18,445 bases of DNA from Christensenellaceae bacterium (GCA_012719815.1 JAAXZP010000322.1:1-18445); one strand, 5' to 3'; counted from the first letter of the stretch, positions 11,985 to 18,445 are shown. Notes: generated by a model not told the origin, from the sequence alone. Made by a program: numbers and translations.

Positions 11985-12864
11985 GCGGCGCATTGTCCAG
12001 GCGCTGACGGCGCTGGCGTACAACTTAAACCTCAAGGGCTTTATCCAGGGCAGCATCTACCAGGGGCCGGTCAAAAACGCCTGCGTACCCGGCCTTAATT
12101 GTTACTCGTGCCCCGGCGCGCTGGGCTCCTGCCCTTTGGGATCGCTGCAGTCGGCATTCGGCGCGGTGGCCTCCAAAGTGAGCCTGTATGTCGTGGGCAC
12201 GCTGGTATTCTTGGGTGCGCTGCTGGGGCGGTTCATCTGCGGCTGGGCGTGCCCGTTCGGCTTCATCCAGGAGCTGCTCCACAAAATCCCTTCGCGCAAG
12301 CTGCGGCACAAAAAAGCCTTCGGCGTGCTTAAATACGGCAAATACGCGATGCTGGGCGTGTTCGTACTGCTGCTGCCCATCGTGTACGCCGTTCAAACCG
12401 GCATCGCCGCCCCCGCGTTCTGCAAATACATATGCCCCGCGGGCACGCTGGAAGCGGGCGTCCCGCTGGTGGCGCTCAGCCCGGCGCTGCAGAGCAGCGT
12501 GGGCTGGCTGTTCTCATGGAAGATGCTGATACTCGTCGGCGTCGTCGCGGCGTCGGTGTTCGTCTGGCGGCCGTTCTGCCGCTTTCTCTGCCCGCTGGGC
12601 GCGATATACGGCTTTTTCAACCGCATCTCGGTGTTCGGCATGCGCTTCGAGCCCGCCGCCTGCACGCAATGCAGGGCGTGCGCGCGCGCGTGCAGGGCGG
12701 ATATCGACCCTTCAAAAACGCACAACAGCGCCGAGTGCGTGCGCTGCGGCGACTGCGTTCGGGCGTGTCCCAACAGCGCGTTGAAATTCGGCGCGGCGCA
12801 AAAAATAAAGCCCGGCAGACGAGGTAATGTCAGCCCCGGCCGCACGGCGCTTCGCCGGCCATAA
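11977..12864 (+). CDS. NapH-like membrane polyferredoxin (4Fe-4S)
   Basis: A 295-residue protein from TTG 11977, eight nucleotides inside the previous gene, with GGAG ten bases upstream. An N-terminal Cys block (36, 42, 45, 52; C-V-P-G-L-N-C-Y-S-C-P) is typical of a clostridial subgroup. About four membrane helices follow, linked by C-x3-C-P motifs at 88/92, 149/153 and 201/205, as in NapH/NosR/MauN proteins. A cytoplasmic di-cluster ferredoxin domain closes it, with C229-x2-C-x2-C-x3-C239 and C254-x2-C-x2-C-x3-C264. NapH-type proteins pass electrons between quinols or ferredoxin and extracytoplasmic partners. The operon context points to delivery of electrons to the CXXC protein and the TlpA-like lipoprotein. 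The Lys/Arg-rich tail (277-295) is unusual. A terminator follows at 12904. Confidence 0.9.
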   Translation: MVRRRIVQALTALAYNLNLKGFIQGSIYQGPVKNACVPGLNCYSCPGALGSCPLGSLQSAFGAVASKVSLYVVGTLVFLGALLGRFICGWACPFGFIQELLHKIPSRKLRHKKAFGVLKYGKYAMLGVFVLLLPIVYAVQTGIAAPAFCKYICPAGTLEAGVPLVALSPALQSSVGWLFSWKMLILVGVVAASVFVWRPFCRFLCPLGAIYGFFNRISVFGMRFEPAACTQCRACARACRADIDPSKTHNSAECVRCGDCVRACPNSALKFGAAQKIKPGRRGNVSPGRTALRRP

Positions 12865-12903
12865 CGCCCCATTTCCTGGGGAATATTCCAAAAAATATGC
12901 TCG

Positions 12904-12925
12904 GACCTCTCTAAAGAGGTCTTTT
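12904..12925 (+). terminator. Terminator of the redox operon
   Basis: The stem GACCTCT/AGAGGTC (12904-12910 with 12915-12921) has a four-base loop and is followed by TTTT. Its T-run overlaps the stop codon of the converging L,D-transpeptidase gene. Confidence 0.75.
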
Positions 12926-14018
12926 AGCTTTGCGAACCCTGCACATAGGGTATCTCAATATTGACGTCTTCTATGGACCAGTTGTCGGTGCTCGGCATCT
13001 CCCCCGGCGTCAGCTGCACGCGCTCTGCGGGCGGCTTGGCCAGAACGAGCTGCTCGCGTATCATCGCGGTGGCCGTATCGTCGTCGCTGCCTTCCCGTAT
13101 CTCGCATTTCGTGCCGTAGCCTATGTTGTACCATATCCACCGCGCGTCGGGCACGGTCAGCCTTACGCACCCGTGAGACGCTTTATTGCCCAGCTCGAGA
13201 TACGTCTCCTCGATGTACGTGGACGCGTCGCGCTCGCTATACAGGAACGTGTGGAAGTAAATCGCCTTGCGTATCTGCGACCAATACTGCCCGTAGCGCC
13301 CGTCCCTTACAAACTTCGAGAAGCGCACTCTGTAGGCCCCCATTTCAAACACGCCTTTTGGCGTGCTGTTGCCGAGGCCCGTCGAGCACAGCATATACCG
13401 TACCGGCAGGGTGTATTCGCCGTTTTCGTCCTTTGTATACACCATCACGACCTGGTGCCTGATATCGACGATGATGTAGTACGTATCCGGAGCGGGATAG
13501 CCTTTAGGGTGGTCGCGCAAGCCGTCGTCGCCCGCAAGCTCTTCAAACGTCATGTTCACGGTAGGGGCAAGCGTGGAAAACGCGGGGCACCTGGCGGCGT
13601 TCTCCGAAAACAGCATTGCGCACGTCTGCGCGTCCGCTTCGCCCGTCTGCTCAAGGCCGCTCAGCCGCTGGAATTCGCTGACCGCTACCGCGGTCCTGTC
13701 GCCGTACGCGTCCATCGCCTCGTCGGAGAGGTAATACCCCAGCTGCTTCAGCCTTTCCTTAAGCGCCTGCACATCGCTGCCCCGCGTTCCTTTTTTCACT
13801 TCCCGCGGGTGCTCAGGCGGCGTCGGAGCAGGCAAGGGCTCAGGCTCCGCCGTGGGCCGGGCTGACGGCGTTTCAGCAGCAGCCGTAATCTGAACCTTTT
13901 CCCCTTCATCGGGAGCACAAGCGCCCGCCGTGCACACAATACCGGCGGCAAGGCAGACGAGCAATGCCGCGGCAGCCGATCTTTTTAGCTTAACTTTAAT
14001 ATCAGATAGAAAACACAT
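12924..14018 (-). CDS. L,D-transpeptidase with peptidoglycan-binding domain
   Basis: A 364-residue exported protein. Residues 12-34 are a signal sequence; Ala-Gly-Ala-Cys34 could be a weak lipobox. A Pro/Glu/Thr-rich linker (45-72) leads to a PG_binding_1 domain (about 75-140; G-S-D-V-Q-A-L-K-E-R-L-K-Q-L-G-Y). The YkuD catalytic domain (about 178-310) has His256 and the motif S-H-G-C-V-R with nucleophile Cys284. Such enzymes form 3-3 cross-links or modify stem peptides in the wall. A tail of about 55 residues has no known motif. ATG 14018 has no ribosome binding site and the promoter at 14026-14055 would start the RNA at the codon itself, so the message may be leaderless. It lies 85 bp beyond the PadR gene but has its own promoter. 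Confidence 0.92.
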   Translation of the reverse strand: MCFLSDIKVKLKRSAAAALLVCLAAGIVCTAGACAPDEGEKVQITAAAETPSARPTAEPEPLPAPTPPEHPREVKKGTRGSDVQALKERLKQLGYYLSDEAMDAYGDRTAVAVSEFQRLSGLEQTGEADAQTCAMLFSENAARCPAFSTLAPTVNMTFEELAGDDGLRDHPKGYPAPDTYYIIVDIRHQVVMVYTKDENGEYTLPVRYMLCSTGLGNSTPKGVFEMGAYRVRFSKFVRDGRYGQYWSQIRKAIYFHTFLYSERDASTYIEETYLELGNKASHGCVRLTVPDARWIWYNIGYGTKCEIREGSDDDTATAMIREQLVLAKPPAERVQLTPGEMPSTDNWSIEDVNIEIPYVQGSQS

Positions 14019-14025
14019 AGTTGTT

Positions 14026-14055
14026 ATTCTACCCTATATTTCGGCAAGCAGTCAA
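14026..14055 (-). promoter_or_regulatory. Promoter of the L,D-transpeptidase gene
   Basis: On the minus strand TTGACT (14050-14055) and TAGAAT (14026-14031) are 18 bp apart. The predicted start, near 14019, coincides with the ATG at 14018. Confidence 0.6.
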
Positions 14056-14102
14056 AAGCAAGTTGTCTTGGTGGGCGAAAACCGCCGCGCGGGAAAACTG
14101 TT

Positions 14103-14642
14103 TCAATCCCAATAGTCGGCGAAGCTGTCCTCCCAGCGGGGCGCGGGCTTTTTGACAGCAGGCGCTGCTTCCGGCTGGTCGGCCGCAGGCTTCTGCCCGC
14201 TTTTTCGCCCGGCAGGAGCTACTGGTGCCGTCTGAGCCTGCACGGCTTGCAGCTCGGCGGGAGGCTGCGCCTCTTCCGTCGGTGTGCGGCCCAGCTGCGC
14301 GTACGCATACAGCCCGCGGTTCAGGCGCTCCCGGCGTCGCGCCAGCACCGCCGCCCATCTGTCCAGCGCCTGCCGCCCGGCATCGGTGATGGCGTACTGG
14401 CGCCGCTGCGGGCCCTGCTCGCCGGGCGCCCAGCTTGACGTGACCCAGCCCGCCTCTTCCATACCGCGCAGCGTGCGGTACAGCGTGGACACGCTGATCT
14501 CGCTCTCGTCAAAACCGAATTCGGTCAGCCGCTCGCCCAGCGCATACCCGTGGGCGTTCTCTCCCTCGGACCTGCAGAGCAGCACCAGAAGGCATACCTC
14601 GATGATACGGTGCATATGGCGGGCCCCGTCCTTATTGCTCAT
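14103..14642 (-). CDS. PadR-family transcriptional regulator with long low-complexity tail
   Basis: A 179-residue protein. The winged helix-turn-helix of PadR covers about 10-100: E-V-C-L-L-V-L-L at the start, H-G-Y-A-L-G-E-R-L, then S-V-S-T-L-Y-R-T-L-R-G-M-E-E-A-G-W-V, and R-R-Q-Y-A-I-T-D-A-G-R-Q-A-L. PadR proteins are dimeric repressors of efflux, stress or envelope genes. Instead of the usual coiled-coil dimer region there is an Ala/Pro/Gln/Lys-rich stretch (120-170) ending in an acidic, aromatic motif (W-E-D-S-F-A-D-Y-W-D), possibly a protein-contact tail. ATG 14642 follows AAGGAGGG. The gene is preceded by tandem repeats touching its -35. The target is unknown; the neighbouring wall gene and the regulator itself are candidates. 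Confidence 0.92.
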   Translation of the reverse strand: MSNKDGARHMHRIIEVCLLVLLCRSEGENAHGYALGERLTEFGFDESEISVSTLYRTLRGMEEAGWVTSSWAPGEQGPQRRQYAITDAGRQALDRWAAVLARRRERLNRGLYAYAQLGRTPTEEAQPPAELQAVQAQTAPVAPAGRKSGQKPAADQPEAAPAVKKPAPRWEDSFADYWD

Positions 14643-14725
14643 GTTTTCCCTCCTTGTTATTATGCCCCGAAACGCTGCGCTCGCGAGCTTAGGTCCGTAT
14701 GTTCACAATGGCTATACCTGTTACC

Positions 14726-14754
14726 AATGTAGGCTGTCGCCTTCCGGTTGTCAA
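14726..14754 (-). promoter_or_regulatory. Promoter of the PadR gene
   Basis: On the minus strand a perfect TTGACA (14749-14754) and TACATT (14726-14731) are 17 bp apart. The leader is about 75 bases. The tandem repeats begin at the very next base upstream. Confidence 0.65.
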
Positions 14755-14811
14755 TACGAAGTCGATGATACGAAGTCGATGATACGAAGTCCGATGATAC
14801 GAAGTCGATGA
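14755..14811. repeat. Four tandem 14-bp repeats next to the PadR promoter
   Basis: TACGAAGTCGATGA is repeated at 14755-14768, 14769-14782, 14783-14797 (one extra C) and 14798-14811. The array abuts the -35 of the PadR promoter. The gap 14643-14961 contains this array, that promoter, and the inverted repeat at 14908; nothing in 14812-14907 stands out. Minus-strand ORFs crossing the array have no ribosome binding site and are ignored. Near-regular 14-bp phasing could present a regulator with repeated sites, or it may simply be a slippage-prone microarray. Confidence 0.9.
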
Positions 14812-14907
14812 TAAGCACGTGAACGTTACGCACAGGCCGATAAATACGTGTGCCAATGACAGTCGTGTCGAATTTTGCAAGGCGATTCTGCGTTATTTCG
14901 ATAATTC

Positions 14908-14924
14908 CATGCATTTTTTGCATG
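14908..14924. repeat. Inverted repeat upstream of the spore protein gene
   Basis: CATGCA and TGCATG (14908-14913 with 14919-14924) flank five T. The element is about 25 bases before the ribosome binding site of the spore protein gene. I could not fit a clear promoter here; CATGAAA at 14921-14927 is only a partial match to a forespore -10. Confidence 0.5.
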
Positions 14925-14961
14925 AAAGGCGGGAAACTAACAGCATAAGGAGGTGAATAAC

Positions 14962-15168
14962 ATGGCAAAAAGCAATTGGAAACTCAGCGGAATGAAGCAA
15001 ATGGTAGCCAGTGAAATTGGCGTCACCCTGAAACCCGGTGACAACGGAGACCTCACGGCCCGTGATGCCGGCAGGATCGGCGGCAGCATGGTTAGAAAAA
15101 TGATACAGTACGCATCGGACAACATGCCCGAGGCACAGGGTCAGGCTCAGCCCTTTACCCGGTTCTGA
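14962..15168 (+). CDS. Alpha/beta-type small acid-soluble spore protein
   Basis: A 68-residue protein of the alpha/beta-type SASP family, which coats DNA in the spore core and is degraded by the protease GPR at germination. The family signatures are the first helix M-K-Q-M-V-A-S-E-I-G-V (residues 11-21) and the strongly conserved G-D-L-T-A-R-D-A-G-R-I-G-G-S-M-V-R-K-M-I (29-48). The insert K-P-G-D-N-G-D between them is typical of clostridial members. The GPR site normally has Glu two residues before A-S-E; here it is Met-Val-Ala-Ser-Glu, so the first acidic residue is missing. ATG 14962 follows AAGGAGGTG at seven bases; a GTG at 14953 lies inside this site and is unlikely. It predicts that the organism forms endospores. 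Confidence 0.93.
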   Translation: MAKSNWKLSGMKQMVASEIGVTLKPGDNGDLTARDAGRIGGSMVRKMIQYASDNMPEAQGQAQPFTRF

Positions 15169-15181
15169 GCCTATCAAAAAG

Positions 15182-15208
15182 AGAAGGGCTTAGCGCTCTT
15201 CTTTTTTT
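15182..15208 (+). terminator. Terminator of the spore protein gene
   Basis: A stem built on AGAAGGGC and GCTCTTCT (with one G-T pair) is followed by seven T (15202-15208), 14 bp after the stop codon. Confidence 0.85.
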
Positions 15209-15226
15209 GTGCGCCGCCGCGCCAAC

Positions 15227-15255
15227 AAAAAAGAGCTGTCCCGTTGGGAAAGCTC
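15227..15255 (-). terminator. Terminator of the 43-residue gene
   Basis: The stem GAGCTGTCCC/GGGAAAGCTC (15233-15242 with 15246-15255, one mismatch) has a three-base loop. On the minus strand it is followed by six T (15232-15227), 15 bp after the stop codon at 15271. Confidence 0.8.
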
Positions 15256-15270
15256 CTCTTGTCAGATTCG

Positions 15271-15402
15271 TCAGAAATCCTCACCGTACTGGCCCGGGCT
15301 GTTCTCCCGCTTCGCGAGCTTGCACTCGCTCACATCGCTTCGCTTTTCCTCGCTGCGGCGCTTCATCGCGTCAAACACCGTGGTTGGTTTCTTCTTTTTC
15401 AC
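15271..15402 (-). CDS. 43-residue basic miniprotein of unknown function
   Basis: A GTG start at 15402 is preceded by GGAGGTGATCC, a near-perfect complement to the 16S rRNA 3' end, four bases away. The 43-residue product opens with five Lys-rich residues, then P-T-T-V-F-D-A-M-K-R-R, a charged middle with one Cys (S-E-C-K), and ends N-S-P-G-Q-Y-G-E-D-F. It is strongly basic and has no membrane helix. A terminator follows. I do not recognise the family. Small basic proteins next to spore protein genes are often spore components, but here this is only a guess. It lies 91 bp after the alpha/beta hydrolase gene with no clear terminator between, so it may be read from that transcript. Confidence 0.8.
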   Translation of the reverse strand: MKKKKPTTVFDAMKRRSEEKRSDVSECKLAKRENSPGQYGEDF

Positions 15403-15493
15403 ACGGATCACCTCCGTCTTTACTATGCCCTGTTTGACGGCAGCTCATGTAAACATATTTTAAGTTTGCGCAGCGCGTGACATCAGAATCTTA

Positions 15494-16840
15494 TCAGGCG
15501 GGCTCTGCCTGCTGCACAATGCTCAGCAGTTTTTCGACGAACAGCTCGCTTTCCTCTATCCACGGCATATGCCCGGAGCGCTCGAACCAGACCAGCTCCT
15601 TATGCGGCGCCTGCAATACGGCGTAGTAATCCTCCGCCAGCGCGATGGGCGCGTTGATGTCGTGGCGTCCGATGAAGAAATAAACCGGCACATGAAGTTC
15701 AGCCGCCTGCTGCCTTAAATCGAGATCGTAGAGCTGCTGGTATACCACGCCCAGCGTGTCCGTCACGCCCAGCACATACCCCAGCTTGTCGTACAGCCCG
15801 TACTCAGGGGCCGCGAGGTCGGCAAACGTGTTTTGGGAGGACGGGGCGATATCCGGGTCTGCGGCCATCACCTGGAACAGGTACATGAGGTAAGACGCCA
15901 TCTTCATCGCGACGCCGCTGCCGTAATAAGGCGGCGGGCCCTGCGCTTCCAGCCGCCGGACGACGTCGGCGTGGCCGCGCTCCTGCGCGAGCTGCATCGC
16001 GAGGTTATAGCAGTAATGCTCCGTCTCCAGAAACGCCGCCATCTGGCCTGTTCCCACCAACGCGTGGAACAGCTCGGGTCGCTGCTGCGCCATCCACACG
16101 CCCAGCGCGCTGCCCCACGACTCGCCCACCAGGTATATCTTTTCCTGGTCAAAGCGCTCACACAGGTATTCCGCCAGGGCGCAGCCGTCGTCCACATAGC
16201 GCTGGCGCGTCAGCTCGCTTTTGGGCAGCGCACCGTACGACTTTGCCGCGCCCGGCTGGTCCCAGCCGACCACCACGAAGTGCTCCTCCAGCGCGCCGAG
16301 CTCGCTGCGCACCGCGGCCAGCTGGCTGCCGCCCGGGCCTCCCGCGAGGAACAGCAGCACCGGCTTGGATACATCCCTGCCCCGTATGCTGACCCACTGC
16401 CGGCTGCCGTTCAGCTCCACCTGCTCCAGCGCAGCGATGCTGCCCGGCGCTGCGCTCCCGTCCGCGGCGCGTATCGGCGGCGTGTAAGCCAGCCACTGCG
16501 ACAGCAGCACGGTGGCGGCAAGCGCGGCTGCCAATACGCCGCACCATATTGCGCGACGGCGCAAAACCTGCCACGTCTTCCCCATATCGCGGCCTTTTCG
16601 CAGCGCCGCCCGTATCAGCGCCACCAGCGCGGTGATGACAAGCAGGATGAACGTTACGGCGAACGCAATCAGCAGCACGAAAAACACGATCAGCTCAGGC
16701 CCCACGGTGGCCATCGACGGCATCAGGGCAGGCCTTACAAACAGCAGGTACGCGGCAACGATCGACAGGACGATGCCCAAACAAATAAGCGGTGTCGATA
16801 TATTGCGCCGCTTTTTCTGTGACCCGGATGACGGTTCCAT
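15494..16840 (-). CDS. Membrane-anchored alpha/beta hydrolase, prolyl-aminopeptidase-like
   Basis: A 448-residue protein with two parts. Residues 17-37, 48-78 and 97-117 form about three membrane helices separated by basic loops. The catalytic alpha/beta hydrolase domain (about 140-448) should lie outside the cell. It has the oxyanion motif G-G-P-G-G-S-Q, the nucleophile elbow G-E-S-W-G-S (Ser241), Asp394 in G-R-H-D-I-N-A-P and His424 in R-S-G-H-M-P-W. The G-G-P-G and W-D-Q-P-G-A motifs are those of proline iminopeptidases (S33), which remove N-terminal Pro; many relatives have other substrates. ATG 16840 follows ATAAGGAG. It is a single gene with its own promoter. Confidence 0.9.
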   Translation of the reverse strand: MEPSSGSQKKRRNISTPLICLGIVLSIVAAYLLFVRPALMPSMATVGPELIVFFVLLIAFAVTFILLVITALVALIRAALRKGRDMGKTWQVLRRRAIWCGVLAAALAATVLLSQWLAYTPPIRAADGSAAPGSIAALEQVELNGSRQWVSIRGRDVSKPVLLFLAGGPGGSQLAAVRSELGALEEHFVVVGWDQPGAAKSYGALPKSELTRQRYVDDGCALAEYLCERFDQEKIYLVGESWGSALGVWMAQQRPELFHALVGTGQMAAFLETEHYCYNLAMQLAQERGHADVVRRLEAQGPPPYYGSGVAMKMASYLMYLFQVMAADPDIAPSSQNTFADLAAPEYGLYDKLGYVLGVTDTLGVVYQQLYDLDLRQQAAELHVPVYFFIGRHDINAPIALAEDYYAVLQAPHKELVWFERSGHMPWIEESELFVEKLLSIVQQAEPA

Positions 16841-16872
16841 ACAAACTCCTTATGAAATAGAATAACATCAAT

Positions 16873-16901
16873 AAAATAGCATTTTCTTGTGTGAATCTCA
16901 A
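16873..16901 (-). promoter_or_regulatory. Promoter of the alpha/beta hydrolase gene
   Basis: On the minus strand TTGAGA (16896-16901) and TATTTT (16873-16878) are 17 bp apart, with TGC before the -10. The leader would be about 25 bases. Confidence 0.55.
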
Positions 16902-16974
16902 CAACTGTTTTTTGAAAATAAAAACACCAGTAACGCTGTCAGCAACCTGGCGGAAAACCGCAGAATTCGGCATG

Positions 16975-17004
16975 AAAAAAGGCCCGCAGTTATGGCTACA
17001 GGCC
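16975..17004 (-). terminator. Terminator of the NlpC/P60 gene
   Basis: A nine-pair stem (16981-16989 with 16996-17004, with two wobble pairs) has a six-base loop and, on the minus strand, is followed by six T (16980-16975). Confidence 0.85.
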
Positions 17005-17030
17005 AAACATATGTGTTCATTTTTTTCGGT

Positions 17031-18445
17031 TTACAGCACGCGGTAGCCCCGGATGAAGTTCTTCTGCCAGTACGGGTGGCTGAGGCTGGTGATGCGCACC
17101 CCGTTGCCGCTGGGAGCGCTGTCGATCATCTTGCCGCCGCCCAGCGCGATGCCCACATGGCCCTTGAACGATATGATGTCGCCGGCTTTAAGGTCGCTGA
17201 TCTTCTCCACCACCGGGTACTTCTTGGTGGCGGCCCAGCCGGCGGACGTCATGTAGCCCTGTTTTACCCCGATCTGGTTGAGGCACCAGTACACGAAGCC
17301 GGAGCAGTCGAACGCGTCCGGACCCTTGGCGCCGCGCACGTATTTCGCGCCCAGCTTGGATTTGGCCACGCGGATCAGCGCGTCCACCTTGGACTCCTGC
17401 GCAGTCTTTTCCTGTTTTTTGCCGCCGCTGCCGCTGCCGCCGCTGGATTTGGCGGGCGCTTTTTTGGCGGAATCCGACAGCAGTACCGACATGGTACGCG
17501 GCCCGACCTTGCCGTCCACCGTCAGCTTGTTGTTCTTCTGAAACGCCTTGACAGCCGCCTCGGTGTTGGAGCCGAAATAGCCGTCCGCCTTGCCGGAAAG
17601 GTATTTCAGCTCGATCAGCCGCTGCTGGACGTTTCTGACGTCGCTGCCGCTGTCGCCCACCATCAGCGCGTTCTTTTCCGCCTTGTCGGAGAACAGCATG
17701 GCGCGCGTCTGCGGACCGGCGTAGCCGTCGTCGATAAACCCGTGGGTCTGCTGGAAACGCCGGATAGCGTTCTCCGTATCCTTGCCGTACTTCCCGTCCG
17801 GCTTGGTCGTGAGATACCCCAGCTCAAACAGCCGCTGCTGCAGCCTCAGCACTTCTTCGCCCGACGTGCCGTAGGAGTAGTAGAACGCTTTCGCCTCGCC
17901 CGAGAACAGCACGTCCTTGGTCTTGGCGCCCACGGTTCCGTCCACCGTCAGCCCGTTGCGCTTCTGGAACTCCTTCACCGCGGCTTCGGTCTCTTCGCCG
18001 AAGTAGCCCGTCACTTTATCGAGGTAATCCAGCTCCTTTAAGCGTTCCTGAATCTCCCGCACGTCGGTGCCGGATATGCCGATGGACACCGTGTATCTCT
18101 TGGCCTCGTCGGAAAACAGCAGCCTCTTGGTTTCCGCGCCGTATATGCCGTCGATGGCAAGGCCGTGCTTGCGCTGGAACAACTGCAGGGCGTATTCCGT
18201 CGCCGGGCCGAAGTAGTCGGTGGGCAAATCCTGGTCCATGTAGTCCAGCTCCATCAGCCGTTCCTGCAGCGCCATCACTTCTTCGGAATGCATGCCTTTT
18301 CTCAGCTGGAACGGCGTGGGCAGCGGTTCGGGCGGCGTGGTGGCGACAGGCAGAGTCGGCGCAGCCGCCGCTTCGGCAGCCGCCTCGCCAGTAACCGATG
18401 GCATCGGCTCGGGAGCGGGCGCAGCGGGCGCGGGGCTGGGCTCCA
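17031..18445 (-). CDS. NlpC/P60 peptidoglycan hydrolase with four PG-binding repeats (5' end missing)
   Basis: The frame is open to the right edge, so the true start and signal peptide lie outside. About 470 residues are visible. A Pro/Ala/Glu-rich stretch leads to four PG_binding_1 repeats (numbering from Met at 18404: about 36-99, 108-169, 178-239, 248-310), each with a Q-x-R-L-x-E-L-x-Y helix and a F-Q-x-x-x-x-L/F-x-x-D-G motif. A Ser/Gly/Lys linker follows (315-335). The NlpC/P60 domain (about 337-457) has Cys367 in F-D-C-S-G-F and His416 in G-H-V-G-I-A; the third polar position reads M-I-D-S, so Asp428 stands where His is usual. Such enzymes cut gamma-D-Glu-diamino acid bonds in the wall. 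Anchored by four binding repeats, it is probably a daughter-cell or sporulation wall hydrolase. Confidence 0.93.
   Translation of the reverse strand, partial: EPSPAPAAPAPEPMPSVTGEAAAEAAAAPTLPVATTPPEPLPTPFQLRKGMHSEEVMALQERLMELDYMDQDLPTDYFGPATEYALQLFQRKHGLAIDGIYGAETKRLLFSDEAKRYTVSIGISGTDVREIQERLKELDYLDKVTGYFGEETEAAVKEFQKRNGLTVDGTVGAKTKDVLFSGEAKAFYYSYGTSGEEVLRLQQRLFELGYLTTKPDGKYGKDTENAIRRFQQTHGFIDDGYAGPQTRAMLFSDKAEKNALMVGDSGSDVRNVQQRLIELKYLSGKADGYFGSNTEAAVKAFQKNNKLTVDGKVGPRTMSVLLSDSAKKAPAKSSGGSGSGGKKQEKTAQESKVDALIRVAKSKLGAKYVRGAKGPDAFDCSGFVYWCLNQIGVKQGYMTSAGWAATKKYPVVEKISDLKAGDIISFKGHVGIALGGGKMIDSAPSGNGVRITSLSHPYWQKNFIRGYRVL

Noticed and set aside
14755..14811. The 14-bp repeats as a CRISPR array.
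   Set aside because: The units are directly adjacent with no spacers and are too short; no cas genes are near.
14660..14968. Minus-strand ORF of about 100 codons crossing the tandem repeats.
   Set aside because: No ribosome binding site, repeat-derived residues in the middle, and overlap with the promoter of the PadR gene.
15421..15450. A forespore-type (sigma-F/G) promoter for the 43-residue gene: ACATG, 18 bp, CATAGTA on the minus strand.
   Set aside because: The transcription start would fall within the ribosome binding site at 15411-15415, so the message could not be translated well.

Overview
The window looks like chromosomal DNA of an endospore-forming, fairly GC-rich member of the Clostridia (Firmicutes). 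The evidence is an alpha/beta-type small acid-soluble spore protein, a receiver domain closely resembling that of Spo0A, a DUF1540 protein, a YkvI-type membrane protein, a YhbD plus bactofilin pair, a CD1871A-type CXXC miniprotein, strong GGAGG ribosome binding sites and many compact rho-independent terminators. I cannot name the genus. I see no rRNA, tRNA, insertion sequence, phage gene or CRISPR array. This is a patchwork of short, mostly independent transcription units.

Layout, left to right. 1-1070: a Gly/Pro/Phe-repeat, Cys-containing protein with a sporulation-like promoter, then a bacteriohemerythrin on the other strand. 1169-4010: a YhhN-family membrane protein, converging on a two-gene unit (YkvI-like transporter-fold protein and M15 peptidase). 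4103-5870: a DUF1540 miniprotein, converging on an MreB/Mbl gene and a small unknown gene, with a structured MreB leader. 5950-7535: a Spo0A-like lone receiver and a PAS-like/HisKA/HATPase kinase whose 3' ends overlap. 7594-9112: a nitroreductase with small Cys-rich and leader-like ORFs, then what looks like a broken short gene with intact promoter, ribosome binding site and terminator. 9197-10723: yhbD plus bactofilin behind a promoter with a perfect inverted repeat. 10748-12925: an ABM-domain protein, divergent from a three-gene redox operon (TlpA-like lipoprotein, CXXC membrane miniprotein, NapH-like polyferredoxin). 12924-14811: an L,D-transpeptidase and a PadR regulator, the latter preceded by four 14-bp tandem repeats. 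14908-15450: a spore protein gene and an unlisted 43-residue gene facing it. 15494-18445: a membrane-anchored alpha/beta hydrolase and a large NlpC/P60 hydrolase with four peptidoglycan-binding repeats, cut by the right edge.

Themes. Several genes act at the cell wall (M15 peptidase, MreB, bactofilin, L,D-transpeptidase, NlpC/P60), and several others suit sporulation or anaerobic redox life. The best candidates for under-described biology are the overlapping TlpA/CXXC/polyferredoxin operon (a possible trans-membrane electron relay), the palindromic operator in front of yhbD-bactofilin, the stand-alone Spo0A-like receiver paired with a tail-to-tail kinase, and several very small genes with good translation signals.
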